Notes under the pieces: model-generated
Told to the model about the DNA's origin: nothing
The model's input: the letters and a program-made list of their open reading frames with translations, nothing else
Database searches by the model: none
Made by a program: the position numbers and the translations under genes
Assembly: GCA_903813345.2 (NCBI GenBank)
Contig: CAIIXF020000012.1
Span: 27,046,684-27,106,683, forward strand
Origin: Owenia fusiformis
Taxonomy: Eukaryota; Annelida; Polychaeta; Sabellida; Oweniidae
Direction: 5' to 3'
DNA: 60,000 bases
Shown: positions 13,001-26,086 of the stretch, piece after piece
How the letters are laid out: every line of letters begins with the position of its first letter
How positions within the stretch are numbered: position 1 is the stretch's first letter

Positions 13001-14412
13001 TTTAGCAATTTTCAGTCAGTCAATCTAAAAATATTTCTCATTAATTGATATTTGTTATTGCATTTTGCCAAAAATATTCAAGTAGATGGTCTGAGGATCT
13101 ACCGTTGCCCTGTGAATATAAATATCCTACCTAAACCCCCAGGATCATCTGGAGGGTTCACTTTGTTGATTCCTTCTGAAAGTACAAAATCATTTAATGA
13201 TACAAACAATGTTGCAAGAACCAATTGAGTTATTTGGAAAAAATGGATAATTGAAAAAGAGACAAAGCCCTGTTTTATATAGATGTAAGTAATAAGGTTG
13301 ACATAGGAAATAGACAAAACAGTATGTTGAAAAGGGATGTTGTTCATAATTTCATAAATAATGTTAAGTAGGAAAGTACTGAGATGTCACCTTAAAGTTT
13401 TGCAAAAGTGAACAAAACCATGTGATCACCTAGATTGGCGATTTTTTACCTAATTCGACCTACTTTTTGACAGAAATTATAATATTAAGAGCTTTTAATT
13501 TATTTCCAAAATACAAAACTTCCTTTATCCCCAATCGCCACATTATCAAAATTCCTACTTATCAAGTCTGTAATGCAGCCTCACACTTCGCAGTTTCTTG
13601 TTTCATTTACGGTGTTCAATCGGTGGAGGGTGAGGTATTATCCGTTTGTATATTCTCAAAAGCCAAAATTAATACTTCTTATGATCAGTTTTTACAAAAG
13701 TGGAATAGTGACATGAAAGTCAGTAGTAAAAGTTACAACTATAAAATATTTAAAACAGAATTTTCATCTGAACAGTATTTAGACTGTATGCCAGATAAAT
13801 ATAGAAAATAATGTACAGATTGTGTAATAATAAACTTCCAGTTGAAAGAGGACGTTATAAAAATATTCCTAGGGAAAATAGGTTTTGTGATTTATGTGGT
13901 AAAGGAATAGGTGATGAATTTCATGTCATTTTAGAATGCAAAGCTTTAAGTTATATTAGAAAAAGATACCTTCCTAAATGTTGTACCACAAGACCAAACA
14001 CACAGAAGTTTGAGAACTTAATGAATTCAAACAAAAATATACTCATAAAACGTTGTAAATTTTTAATCGAGGCTGGGCAAAAAAATGTTCTTACATGTAT
14101 ATAAATGTTATTTTAATGTTTGTTACTGTATTAGTTAAGTTTGTCTTTTGTACTCTTATACCCTATAAGGGGTGAATTGAGAAATCAATAAATAAAAATA
14201 AAAATATATAATTCAAATATTGAGTTACATTTAATATTCTACTTACGAATGACGACCTGGATTTTCTGGTCACCAGTATCAACAACCACCTCGTGGGGTT
14301 GATCTTTTCTAAATTTCAAACGGTTTTTCTTCCTAGCAGTAGATTCCCGAATAGCTAGAAAAGTTACTAGTAACCAGATAACTGTCCGAGTGCGTGCTGT
14401 ATTCTGCATCAT
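10026..14412 (-). CDS. Gene A: secreted single-vWA-domain protein
   Basis: Five exons join in frame: 14412-14247, 13175-13131, 11382-11194, 10934-10664 and 10182-10026 (stop TAG), giving 275 residues. Exon 1 starts Met-Met and has a hydrophobic signal segment (VIWLLVTFLAI), then a basic stretch. Exon 2 is a short linker. Exons 3-5 form one whole vWA domain: it opens Cys-Ala-Asp (C72), has the MIDAS motif DLSCS (D80-S84), the MIDAS Thr in CRTMT (T160) and the MIDAS Asp in FTDG (D190). It closes at APC (C271), so C72 and C271 probably pair. The sequon NGT lies near the end. All borders are GT-AG; intron phases are 1, 1, 1, 2, as in genes B-D. Known vWA domains bind protein ligands through a divalent metal, so an extracellular adhesion or matrix role is likely; the ligand is unknown. 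Introns hold a LINE fragment, a hAT-like MITE and a 54-bp array. The small second exon is the least certain part. Confidence 0.82.
10334..10663 (-). repeat. 54-bp tandem array derived from the end of gene A exon 4
   Basis: Six diverged units with 'acttatac' starts at about 10387, 10441, 10494, 10548 and 10602 (plus a first partial unit at 10334) follow each other at 53-55 bp. The next unit in register is the real 3' end and donor site of exon 4 (10657-10710). Read on the minus strand, each unit repeats the coding end (Val-Ile-x-Asn-Val-Ile-Arg-Ile-Pro-His-Arg-like) and the GTATAAGT donor. All six keep the donor GT; three keep AG before it. Confidence 0.85.
12005..12655. mobile_element. hAT-like non-autonomous DNA element (MITE)
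   Basis: The ends are CAGGGGTCTAGATAAG and its inverted match CTTATCTAGACCTCTG. They are flanked by CTATACA on both sides (11998-12004 and 12656-12662), a 7-bp match compatible with the 8-bp duplication of hAT elements. CAGRGGT-type ends also fit hAT. Inside is a hairpin ('attagccaatgtggctaat') and repeated 'ttattagccac' and 'gcgaatat' motifs, but no transposase. It sits in intron 2 of gene A. Confidence 0.75.
13670..14212 (+). pseudogene. 3' fragment of a non-LTR retrotransposon (LINE)
   Basis: The end of a LINE reverse-transcriptase protein is visible in two frames: residues like KWNSDM...YNYKIFKTEF up to about 13805, then after a frame change near 13808 the segment NNKLPVERGRY...NIPRENRFCDLC with a Cys-Cys-His-Cys finger (CDLC...H...C) to 14104. 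This C-terminal arrangement is typical of Jockey/CR1/I-type LINEs. The 3' tail has 'taccctataaggggtgaatt' and ends in AATAAA-rich repeats. The 5' part is missing. It lies in intron 1 of gene A, opposite in strand to the gene. Confidence 0.7.
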
Positions 14413-17195
14413 AAAGCAATGTAAACTTACCGATGTATATATTCTGATACAAATATTGCGACTGACAAGTCTATAAATGTATGGAACATTATTAATATTT
14501 CACTTTACGCTTCGGATCATATTGGATTTTGATTCGATTTGACATTAAGGTTACTTATTGATTCCTATACTTTTCATATATGTCTTTTTCCAAATCCGAT
14601 CGTTATATTCATCCATTTCCTACTAGATAATATGTTGAATATTTAAATACTTACCATTGACTTCGTATTTGACTATCATTGCATTTTCTTACGTCGAAAG
14701 AGAATTGTAAGGCTTTTGATAGCATATGTCTCTTATAGACTATAATATATGCCCTCTAAATATATAAACGTTCCAATTCCTCTATAACACTCAAATAGAC
14801 AACTATTTGTCATTGTTTTATGTTTTTAAAACAGTTATTTCTTGTTCGTTTCAAGGCGAATTAGGGATAAATTCTTCAGATGAAATTTTCAAATAGTAAA
14901 AACCTAATTAATATGTTTGAAATTATGATTTTTAAAAATAATTCACACTCTTGTTGAATCTGCTTGACCAATGTTTGAAAAAGTAAACAAAACATAATAA
15001 GCACATTTATGTAATTACACAAAAGTCCAAAGTTTTTTCAGCAAACAGTATGGACCTCCTTAAATATTGGTTGATATATTTCTGCGTTATATATATTGTG
15101 CTTCTAATTCTTCAAATTGTAGAGTCATACCATGGACTATATCGTTTTATGGCAAATATATTGACAAGATGTTCGGCACATTTTCGGAAAACGCCAGAAA
15201 TCTGCTGTGCAGCATTTTAAATAGCAATCTTTGTGTTATCAGATTTTCCTACTACGTTTAATAAGAGGCCTGCGATATTACAAAAGTAGATAATAGATAA
15301 CAAAAGTAGAACAAAAAATTGAAGAAAAAACAGAACAACCAATTGAAACTAGCAATTGAAATTAGCAAATAGTGAACATTATTCTTCAAATAATTTTCAG
15401 AAGTTTTTTAATGATATATTGAAACTATACCTACGTGTACTTGGAATAGGTGTTCATTCTTAGACTAATATTTCAAATTTAGGGGCATTGAGCCATTTCC
15501 TGTGAAAATTTCAAAAAACCTCTGCTACACAGTGACCTTGACCTTGCAGAGAAATATCTTCTTTTTTAAGAAATTTAAAGTACTATCGAGTCAATACTGT
15601 CATCTTCCAATATATACAAAGATAAAACCGTCCCTTATATGGGACATAGACGTTAATGGATTAACGTTTGAAAGCTTGGTGCGTAAATCAGATAACATAT
15701 CCATTTCACATATATTTCGTGGTCATCGTTTTTCCGATTGGAGCCTCCAAAGAATACAAAATGGGAAACCTATGCTGGAATTTGCAATAATTCGAGATTT
15801 AGAATTTTTCAAAGTATATGATTTTATTTTACTCAGATCAAATATATTTAATTTTAGAATATGTATCAGACTTGTTGAATCATTTATCTTATTCGTGCTT
15901 CGGAAAATTCAAAAAGAAGTGTAACTCTTAACTCAACTATAGCCACATTCTTGACGGATTCGGATGTATCCGTTTTTTGGGCATCCAATAGGTTAATAAT
16001 GATGACATTTTTTATACGTAATCTGTTAATAACTCATATTCCACATGCCATACACTGTTTGTATTTGTCATATCTATTTCCTTATTAATTGACTATGTTG
16101 TGTACTGTGTATTCGACGCCAAGCAATATGCCTACATAAGCAATGCATAATTAAAAGCAATGTACTTTCCATATTTTTCAAGGATAAAGTCCTCATTACC
16201 AGTAGTAAGCTAGTCATTTTGGAGGGGTACACTCGAAATCAACACCAAGCAATATGTCTACTAAGGCAATGTATAATTATAAGCATTACTCTAGAAATGT
16301 TTCATCAAAGAATAAAGTTCTAATTTTCAGTAGTATTCATTTTTGCTGGGATGCTATCTGAAATAATATGTCGACGTTTCCACATCTTTCAAAAGTTGGA
16401 TACACGTTCTTACTTCATGCTTTATCGTATTATCCACCAGTGAGGCTACTTCAGATGAAATGGTTCCAATGGTCATATAGTACATTATGCACTATACGAA
16501 TGGTGGATTGAATAATTCGGTCTACCCTGACAAATTCCGCTTCAGTAATTCTTAATTTCTAACGTCCAGTCGAATGCACACTTTGAGTAATAAGGTAGTC
16601 CTGAAAAGTAGATTAAGGAATGAATAATGATAGGCCATCTAATATGGTTAAAATCCAGCACGAGTTGGATAGAATGCTATGTCGTACAAATCACGAATCG
16701 AATGTGAATGCACTTGTACTGATATTATATCCAAGAGTGTAGAGTTTCACCATATTGAATGACCTATCATTATCTATTCCGATTCAAACATAAAAATGAA
16801 AACATTGTTCGGGGAACTAGGGACTGAGTTCCATGAAATTTGCTATTTTCGTCATTCTAAAATACGACGTCATAAAATAACCCAATACATATTCCCGAAA
16901 GCACATCGAATAGGTGCACGGTCGGGCATGTATGGAGAATTAAAGAACGGCTATGCTGCATGCTGATTGGTTGATAAACTCAAACAGAGAACGATCATGT
17001 TTGAATAGAGTACATTCATTAACAGCTCAGAAGTGTATTTTCGTGAAGTAATAGCCGAATATTTGAATTCATAGTTTATAAATCACTGACAAGTAACATT
17101 AAAATCCAAGAGATGGCATCGAAAACACAATTTTAGACACATTCCATTCAGTCAACAGAAAGTGAGAAAATTATTTATATATATATACTGTATAG
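14413..17195. other. Intergenic DNA between genes B and A
   Basis: It should contain the promoter of gene A and the 3' end of gene B, but no clear signal could be assigned. A 140-codon open frame at 15502-15924 (+) has no recognisable motif and is AT-rich; it is probably chance or an old repeat. A diverged duplication lies at 16106-16345. Confidence 0.45.
16106..16345 (+). repeat. Diverged tandem duplication of about 120 bp
   Basis: The segments at 16106-16220 and 16230-16345 share 'ccaagcaatatg', 'gcaatgyataatta', 'aataaagt' and 'cagtagt' in the same order. Nothing else can be said. Confidence 0.55.
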
Positions 17196-20100
17196 TTATG
17201 TATTACCTATATCGGGGCATGGCGCGGCGTCAGATAGGATACGTTCAAATACATCGTTTGCAACATTTGAACAATCTGTACCTTTGTAGCGATGCTTATG
17301 TGAATGAGCCAAAGTAGCGAATTCTATATTTTGATACTTCCCACGCCTGAATCAGAAAACAGCATAATATGGAGGTTAAGATACACGCTTTTTTAAAAAT
17401 AGAAAGTAAACGTATAGAATAATGGCCCTCTATGGGTTAGTTCCCCCATTTTCCACAATTTGGAAATCTGCAGTGGATAGTTTTTCTGTCGCTCATGACA
17501 CCTCTGGTGTCAAGTTTAGCCTCTAACTCCACAGGAAAACAGAAGGTATAATATTGTTTTATTTGCCTTACCTGTGTGGTAATTCTATAATGTGAATGAT
17601 GACGCCACTGTCCTTTAGATCCTTCGCTGTTGCATACAAATCATTTCTATATCGTCTTAAAAACGTTAACCCATCAGTGAACAGAAGAATGATTTGTGTT
17701 CTGTCTGTCTTTTTAATATGTTTGAGTATAGTTCTCGTTTCCTCGAGAGCAATATGTGTAGATGTTCTACATAAGTCACTTGGACTCTTTTCCAAACTCA
17801 TATTAGCAAAGGCGTCTAAAATTGTTGTTTCATTTTGTGATTTATCTGGAAATGTAAAGACCAGTAGTTTAATGTCCAGATCGTCAATCTTTTACCTAAT
17901 TTTTAGTTTAATTATCAAAAAGTGTTTATTTATTAGACACCTTGTTGAATAATGATGTTATGCAATAAAAATCAGAAGAATAAGATCATCTTTTGAGCAA
18001 ATAAGTTCAACATTTTGAAAAAAGTGTTGATTATTTATAATTTTTCGAATTGTTCGATTGATATTTTTATCATCATGGGGACTTCACTTGAAAGAAAACA
18101 TATTGTTTTAATAAAAGCCACGGTATTTATGCCCAGAATGTACTCATGGTGAAAGATATGACCGTCTAAAATCACTTGCCATACTGCATATGGACCTTTG
18201 AAATCTCAAATATTGTCAAAGTTACATTTATATCATTCCACAATTGACTATTCCATGGGCATTGCAAGGCATACCTTGCCAATGATTTACTTACAAATAT
18301 TAATTCAGACGCCCTTTTCAATGGAAACTGTTAAAATAGTGTTTTGACTCAATACTGCCTCGTCAATTCAAATTTGCTTCTCCTATTTTTGAGCCTGGCT
18401 ACACCCATATACCAGTGTTATAAAAAGTTCTAGTGTTGCTTGTGTTATAAAGTGTTAAAGGTATTTAAAGAATGAATACAACTTTTTTTTATACCTAACC
18501 GTAGTATATGCTTTATGTTTTCACTGTATGTCATAATTCCAACTTTGACTCGTGGTCGAGTTGTATCTAGGTTAATCAGCTCATAGGTAACATTACCAGC
18601 TATTGATTTGGCCTCCCTTTTGGTTTTTGCGCCAACCGAACATGACAAATCAAGTATGACCTGAATGTCTGCACAAACTAAACGAATAATGTGATTACAA
18701 ATTATTGTATATGCAAATGACATTGATTTTACTGACTTTGAATTTGGAACCTTTACTCTTTTTATTCTAGGTCAATTTTCAAGAAACACGATGAGACTGA
18801 TTTTCTTAAAGTTAAAATCATGCATATTTATTACTTATAATAAATTGATTTATAGTATCTGAAGCAAAATCAGTACATCACTCACCTAAAGTATTGAGGT
18901 TCCTTTTGATCTCATTTTTCCTATCTAAAATGGCAAATCAACGTAATTATAGCTAACAAAGGATGAGCTAAAAGCAGAAATAACTAGACATGTAAATTGA
19001 ACAAGTTCAATTTAAGACTCCAGATTTCAGACTTTTTTTAAGCTGAGTCATCCAAATACTTGTAGGCTGAGTCATTCAGAATAAGCTAAGTCAGCTAGAA
19101 TATAGACATTTAGACAACTCTTAAGAATGTTATCTTCGACTCCATTGGCTTAACATGGGAATATCATCATATCGACTTTTCGAGACTTCAAACTGATATA
19201 ACTATCAGAACTATAACTACCAGAAGCTGGATCGAAATTTGGTTTGCAGATTCTGATTCCTGAGAAAATTCTACCCTTAATCCATTACTCATACGTTAAA
19301 TTTGGAGAACTTTTTTTTTTGACATGTTTTGACTTTTCGGACACCATATCTCAAAAGTGGGTCAAAATACTTTCTGACGGCAGAAGGCTAACACTATAAG
19401 CACACTCTTTGCTACCTGTATACAAAATTTTGAAGTAAATTATTATAGTGTAGTGTCAGAATCGCAAAAATAAGGAAAAACTATGAATTTGACCTAGATT
19501 TTGACCTAGGCGTTTTGGTGTCCAAATTTTAAAGCTAGATAGCCTTCGAGGTCCCCTTCTTTTATAGGCTTTCAGAATGTTAAGCTGTACTCAGTTTATA
19601 TCTGGTATTTTACACTTCAAAAAATCTTTTTTCTCATTGACATAACATGTGGCACCAAATTTAGCGATTTTTGAGCTTTCAAAACACCATCACTTCCGAA
19701 CCGAAAGTTGGATTGAAATTTGGTTTGCAGGTTCGGATTCCTAGGAAAATTCTACCCTTAATTCATAGCTCATATGTTAAATTTGGAGAACTTTTTATTT
19801 TGACCTACTTTTCGGACACCATATCTCAAAAGTTGGTCAAAATACTTTCTGACGGCAAAAGGCTAACACTATAAGCACACTCTTTGCTACATGTATACAA
19901 AATTTTGAAGTAAATTATTAAAGTGTAGTGTCAGAATCGTAAAAATAAGGAAAAACTATGAATTTGACCTAGATTTTGACCTAGGCATTTTGGTGTCCAA
20001 ATTTTGAAGCTATGTAGCTTTTGAGGTCCCCCTTCTTTTATAAGCATTCATTATGTTTAGCTGTACTCAGTCTATATCTTGTATTTTACACTTCGAAAAA

Positions 20101-22960
20101 GTCTTTTTTCCCATTGACTTAACATGGGCACCAACTTTAGAGATTTTTGAGCTTTAAAAACGCCATAACTTCCGAACCGGAAGTCCGATCTAAATTTGGT
20201 TTGCAGATTCGGATTCCTGAGATCATTCTACACTTATTTCATAACTCACATGTTGAATTTGGAGAACTTTTTGTTCTGACCTACTTTCCGGACGCCATAT
20301 CTCAAAATCGGTAAGAGTAATCAAAATTCTGATGTCATATCTTTGATTCGCCTTTTTCTAAGCTACACGATGAAAAAAAGATGAAGGAGTTACGAAGAAT
20401 ATTCACGAAGATATGATGAAGAATGTTGAAAATGTATGATTTGACCTAGTTCTTGACCTTTGACCTAGATAAAAATTTGACCTAATTTCCTAGAAAGCCG
20501 GATACAGTCTTTAGTTCACCATGTAAGTTGGATTAGGTAAGATGTTATAGTTGGAGAGAAAATCTGTTAGGAGGAAGAAAGAAAGAATAACTAGACATGT
20601 AAATTGAACAAGTTCAATTTAAGACTCCAGATTTAAAACTTTTTTTAAGCTGAGTCATCCAAAATACTGTAAGCTGAGCCATTCAGAATAAGCTGAGTCA
20701 TCTAGAATACAGACATTTAGACAACTCTTAAGTAGCTTATCTTCGTCTACATTGGCTTAACATGGGGATATCATAATATCAACTTTTCGAGACTTCAAAC
20801 AGCTATAACTATCTAACAAGAATTTGGGTCGAAATTTGGTTAGCAGATTCGAATTTCTGAGAAAATTCTACGTTTGTGTCATAACTCATACATTAAATTT
20901 TGAGAACTTTTTATGTTGACCTACTTTCCGGACGCCATTCCTCAAAATCGGTAAGAGAAATCAAAAAAGACAGTTACAATAATGAAAGGACTGTCTTTAA
21001 GCTACATGATGAAAAAAAGATAAAGGAATAACGACGAATAGTGACAAAGATAATTGACATAACATGGGATATCAAAATACCAATTTTTTAATTTTTCAAA
21101 ACGCCATTACTTCAAACCGGGTGTCGGATTGAAATTTGATTTGCAGATTCGGATTCCTGAGAAAATTCTACCCTTAATTCATAACTCATACGTTAAATTT
21201 GGAGAAACTTTCATGTTGACCTACTTTTCGGACACTATATCTCAAAAGTGGGTCAAAATACTTTCTGACGGCAAAAGGCTAACACTATTAGCACACTCTT
21301 TGCTACCTGTATACAAAATTTTGAAGCAAATAATTGAAGTGTAGTGTCAGAATCGCAAAAATAAGTTAAAACTATAAATTTGACCTAGATTTTGACCTAG
21401 GCATTTTGGTGACCAAATTGTGAAGCTAGCTAGCTTTTGAAGTCCCTTTCTTTTATAGGCTTTCATTATGTAAAGCTGTACTCAGTCTTTATCTCGTATT
21501 TTACACTTCAAAAAAATATTTTTTCCCATTGCCATAACATGGGGCACCAAATTTAGCGATTTTTGAGCTTTCAAAACGACATAACTTCCAAACCAAAAGT
21601 CGGATTGAAATTTGGTTTGCAGATTTGGATTCCTGAGAAAATTCTATCCTTAATTCATAACTCATACGTTAAATTTGGAGAACTTTTTAGTTTGACCTAC
21701 TTTTCGGACACCATATCTCAAAAGTGGGTCAAAATACTTTCTGACGGCAAAAGGCTAACACTATTAGCACACTTTTGGCTACATGTATACAAAATTTCGA
21801 AGAATATAAGTAATCTGTAGTGTCAGAATCGCAAAAATAAGGAAAAACTTTGAATTTGACCTAGATTTTGACCTAGGCATTTTGGTGTCCAAATTTTTAT
21901 GAAAAGAAAGTCTTGTGGTCCCTTTCTTTTATGGGCTTCCATTATGTTTAGCTGTGCTTAGTCTATATCTCGTATTTTACACTTCAAAAAAATATTTTTT
22001 CCCATTGAATTAACATGGGGCACCAAATTTAGCGATTTTTTAATTTTCAAAACGCCATAACTTCTGAATCGGAAGTCAGATCGAAATTTGGTTTTCAGAT
22101 TCGGAATTCTGAGAAAATTTCCTATAAGATTGATATCCTGGACATTGGATTCGGAGAAATTTTTTTTGGACCTCGTTTTCGGACACTGATATCTCAAAAT
22201 CGGTTTGAGATACCAAAAAACTAAATCGAACCTAGGTTTTCTACTTTTTTATGAGGAACACAATGAAAAAAACCAGGATCAAAAATATTGAAGGACGACC
22301 GAGATAATGGGAAAAAGTGACAAAGTACTGGATTTGACCTATTTCTTGACCTTTGACCTAGATAAAAGTTTGACCTAATTTCCCAGAAAGCCGGATACAG
22401 TCTTAAGTTAACCATGTAAGTTGGATTAAGTAAGCTGTTATAGTTGACGAGAAATTTGGTGAGGAGGAAGAAAAAAGAAAGAATAATAAAGAAAACAGGC
22501 AAAAACAATAGACTCCAGATTTTCAATCTGGAGTCTAATAAGAAAACAGGCAAAAACAATAGACTCCAGATTTTCAATATGGAGTCTAATTACAAGAATA
22601 GTATTATTGACAATGGATATTATGAAATATTATATATTGTAGTTTATATGCGTGTTAATGCATTTTTCTTTAAATATATTTCAAAATTTTTCCATTTTGT
22701 TAGACCTCAGTCAGACCAACATTGTTAATAGCTTTATTTGGAGAATAAGCTAAGTGAATTATCTTACGTATAATTACGTTTATGCTGGTGCCATTTACTT
22801 CTCCGATATATTCGTCTGTAGGAAAGATTTTCTTACGTCCTTTCTTCCAGTTATGTTTCACACCACGTAGTGTACGAAAGGTGAAGTCACCATTCGCCAG
22901 AAATAGGGTCAATACAACAGTACTTATGCAGGCATATAGTACAAAATCGGTGTGAAGCAT
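17196..22960 (-). CDS. Gene B: secreted single-vWA-domain protein
   Basis: Exons 22960-22768, 18924-18886, 18677-18495, 17845-17572 and 17346-17196 (stop TAA) join in frame to 279 residues. The N-terminus has a signal segment (FVLYACISTVVLTLFLA) and then a long basic stretch (KKGRKK). The vWA domain begins Cys-Ala-Asp (C79), has MIDAS DLSCS (D87-S91), CRTST and LFTDG, and closes at AAPC. It lacks the C-terminal NGT sequon of its paralogues (KGTD instead). An in-frame Met upstream at 23017 could lengthen the N-terminus, but the start chosen puts the hydrophobic segment at a usual distance. The 39-nt exon 2 is supported by both splice borders and by matching phase, not by similarity. Intron 1 (3.8 kb) holds two pearl/HINE-like elements. 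An extracellular, metal-dependent binding role is inferred from the family. Confidence 0.78.
18981..20587 (+). mobile_element. Pearl/HINE-like element, copy 1
   Basis: The head reads 'aactagac', then the near-palindrome AAATTGAACAAGTTCAATTT and 'gactccagattt'. It is followed by a short minisatellite of 'gctgagtcatcca', then a core of about 475-bp tandem units, each with 'ttgacctagattttgacct'. The tail (from about 20330) has a perfect TGACCT-T-TGACCT (20454-20466) and ends 'gaaagaataa' directly at the next copy. Palindrome, microsatellite, core repeats and tail in that order match bivalve pearl elements and Helentron-derived HINEs. No transposition protein is encoded. Confidence 0.7.
20588..22595 (+). 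mobile_element. Pearl/HINE-like element, copy 2
   Basis: It has the same head, minisatellite, core units and tail as the copy before it, to which it is joined head to tail. The TGACCT-T-TGACCT pair is at 22347-22359. The terminal segment ending in the hairpin AGACTCCAGATT/AATCTGGAGTCT is duplicated (about 22495-22575). Frames of about 85 codons in the core units recur in other copies because the units are similar; they are not taken as genes. Confidence 0.7.
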
Positions 22961-25900
22961 TTCGCTGAAATATAAGGTTTCAAAAGTCCAAATGTGACAC
23001 TTTTTTACAAATGGCACACCAGAATAATAATATATTGTTTGCTTTAGGTTCTACCAGTTGCTTAGTTTTAACTTCGCGGCATCATCCACATTATGATACT
23101 TTTAAGCCTAATAGTCTAATGTCAGCCTTTTATAACACTAATTTGCAAGGGGGAGGGGGTCATTTGGACCGCCTTGACGATATTAATTATTACTTGTCTG
23201 ATTTCAATGTTGGTATTGTTATAAACCTCATTCAATTTCCCATCCATAAAAGTATTGTTTTATAAAATAAGGTCAACAAAGGTCAAATCGAGGTCATCGT
23301 GACCTAAGGGCTGTAAATATTTGACATTGTGTGATAAATTGTTAATTTTCTTTCAAATAATCTTGTCAATAATTGACATCGACAAACTTGTAAAAGGCGT
23401 ATCAGACAGGTGATGTTTTCATTAACTGAACATATTTTCAACTGTATAATTATCAAACTCAAACGAAAATATATCCAATACAGTCAATATGGTACGACGA
23501 AAATGTGACTTCTGCGCATGTTAACATTTTTCTTCAAAACTCAACACTGTTCAAGTTGATGCAGTTGTCTTTCGAACTAGAGACTTACCTCATTCGACAG
23601 ATCTCAAAAGACTTTATCTATACTGAAAATCTTAGATCCAAGCATAGTAGAATGCGCCGTTAGTCCGCTTTTGATTTTTTGAAGTGAGTTTCGTAGATCG
23701 TCAGATTTCTCCGACTGATATCGGGTTATCTCAAATTGGTTCGTTTATGAACACGACTTTCTTTACCCTTGTAAGACGCATGCGTAAAATTGATTTATAA
23801 ACGTGATTGGTATGATAAACACTTATGATGAAGACATGTAGAGCATTACTAGCTCTCGAACGAAATCCCAAGATTCAGATCATTTTGCTATGTTTGTCAA
23901 ACGTGTATACGTGAATGACAAGCTGTTTTGAGTAGATCAGGTACTTGTTTTAGACACAACATTGATTTAACTTGAAATTTAGGTGCACATTCGCACTTTT
24001 GAGCATGTTAATACAAGTTTTTACATCCTTAGCAGGAGACGGGTTTTCGAAAAATCTGTTAACTAATTCACTCGATTATCGTATGGATATGTATCTCTGC
24101 TGACGGTTAAAACAACGTACATTATATAGAATTACAATGCAGAATGATAATAAAACACAAAACAACTACTAAATTCCACTTGTTATTTCACAGGAAGTAA
24201 AAATGCACACTGCCTAGATTTTTTGTAAGGGTTGGCAGTCATCGGATTGGCCGCCATATTTGAAATGAAAATATCACTAAATACAGCTTTGCGCATGTCA
24301 TAACAGATCGACTGAATACAGTTAATGGATATTGAAATTGAAGGTACATTTTCCCTAAATCTACCATGTTATTTGACCCGAATTAGCAACATGGCAATGA
24401 AACGGGTAACTAACTACTGGCACCCAAGTTATTAATCTCTAAGCACATACAATCATGCTATCTTTGATACAAATGAGAAATTGATTATTAACAAGTATAA
24501 TGACCCATCGGGATCAATTAAAAATACATTGACCATCATGATGTTCACATAAATGTCAAATCTTTCGTATTTGCATGAATCGATGAACAATTTTGTCGAC
24601 AAATATATACCGATCAAGGTGAATTACGCAAAAGTGCATTTTAACATAGTTATATTGGAATGTACGTATAAATAAATGTATGTACGCACTGGAATGGTCT
24701 TGATTGGGAAAAAACTCATAGTTATACAGAGCAAAAATGTTTCATTGCTCTAAAAAGCAAAAATGCCTTAAAATAGGCAAATGATAAAAGCGAGACGCCA
24801 CTTTCGTTTTTCGCTCCCGTGATCGGAAATGAACGGATGGCGGGGGTTAGCCGATTTCTGCAAGAAAGTTCAACTTGAAGTATTTATTTTTCACTAGAAA
24901 GAGAGAAATTTTAATGTCAATTTGTAACTTTGGAACATGATGCAAACGTTTTCGTGAGACCCCTCCTCAGTGCGCGCATGGGTTAGGAATTTAAAAAAAT
25001 GTTTGCCTATAAAAGTCCTTACCCTAGGGCTAAATCAATGAGTCAATGTCCCCACCTGGTAAAAGTTTCCGCATCCCCGGACGCTGCCCCCGAATCTGCC
25101 CTCTTATCAGATTTTATTGTTGGTAGGCTAATGTTGAAAGATACAAGTGTAGTAATTACACATCAATATTCTAATTATGGATACGATATATGGCCATAAG
25201 ATTCTTCGCGGAAAGCCCCGGACATGTGTTTAAATTGAATTGATAAATGTAAGGTTCTCAAACAAATTGTAATAAGATTTGCGTTTAATTGGCGAGAAGT
25301 GAGCTCTTCCATTAACTATTATTTGACCTGGATGCTGACTTAAAATAATGATATTTCGAGGTGTACATTTTAACAATTAATTATATATATCATACTCACA
25401 TTCTATTGCTATCTATACTGAGAAGTTTTCTATACATGTAGCTCCTAATGGCATCCTATGGAACGTACCTATAAATCGACAATCAGATACATTAATTTTA
25501 CCATATTCCCATTTACTTGTAATATATGATTCAGTTCCAGAGGTGAATAAAGGAGAAACGACTAATGCCGTTTACATTTACGCAATAGCATCAACTTTAA
25601 TTGATGGTTATGTTAAGCAGAGTTGCTTATTTATCGCTTTCCAATCCCACGTGGTTTGAGTCTGAATGCTCCATCTTGTACAAGGCCCAACTTGCATAAC
25701 ATGTACAATATGTTTTCTTTGCACATATGTAAAGTGCTAATAAATTAACCGCAACAAACATATCTATTTTGTTACCATTTGTTATGCATCAAGCAAGTAA
25801 CTTACAGCTAAATGAGCATATGAATCATAAATACTAATATCTAAATCTACTTTCGATGTTGTTATCAACTTGTTACCAACTTAACATTTATTCTTCGACA

Positions 25901-26086
25901 TGTATTGTAATGACTTAAGTATGAATAGAATTTCCATATGCGATATGCACTTGGATTGTAACAGCGGTACTTTAGTGATAAGAAGGGGTGGGGGGTATTA
26001 GGCATTGTTTCTTTTCATATTAAACCATGGCTTGCGATAGTTACACATTTTTGGTCCTTTCCCGTTGGCACTGCTCCATACTAATT
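22961..26086. other. Upstream region of gene B, no gene seen
   Basis: Between the start of gene B and the next repeat element there is a dense cluster of AGGTCA half-sites (23270-23305) but no convincing exon. A 66-codon frame at 24999-25199 (+) has no recognisable motif. A slightly more GC-rich patch is at 24780-25110. Confidence 0.45.
23270..23305. promoter_or_regulatory. Cluster of four AGGTCA half-sites upstream of gene B
   Basis: Within 36 bp stand AGGTCA (23270), AGGTCA (23280), AGGTCA (23291) and the inverted TGACCT (23300). The spacings make a direct repeat with 4 bp, one with 5 bp, and an inverted repeat with 3 bp (AGGTCA-tcg-TGACCT). These are classical nuclear-receptor site arrangements. 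The cluster lies 310-345 bp upstream of the chosen start codon of gene B. Function is inferred only; similar motifs occur in repeats of this window. Confidence 0.4.

Noticed and set aside
15502-15924. 140-codon open frame on the plus strand between genes B and A
   Set aside because: No recognisable motif, low-complexity AT-rich codons, no family splice plan and no neighbour context.
22221-22577. Frame of 118 codons on the minus strand at the end of element copy 2
   Set aside because: It runs through the repeat tail and the duplicated hairpins and recurs in part at 28481-28720 only because the element is repeated.
24999-25199. 66-codon frame upstream of gene B
   Set aside because: No signal peptide, no family pattern, no splice support.
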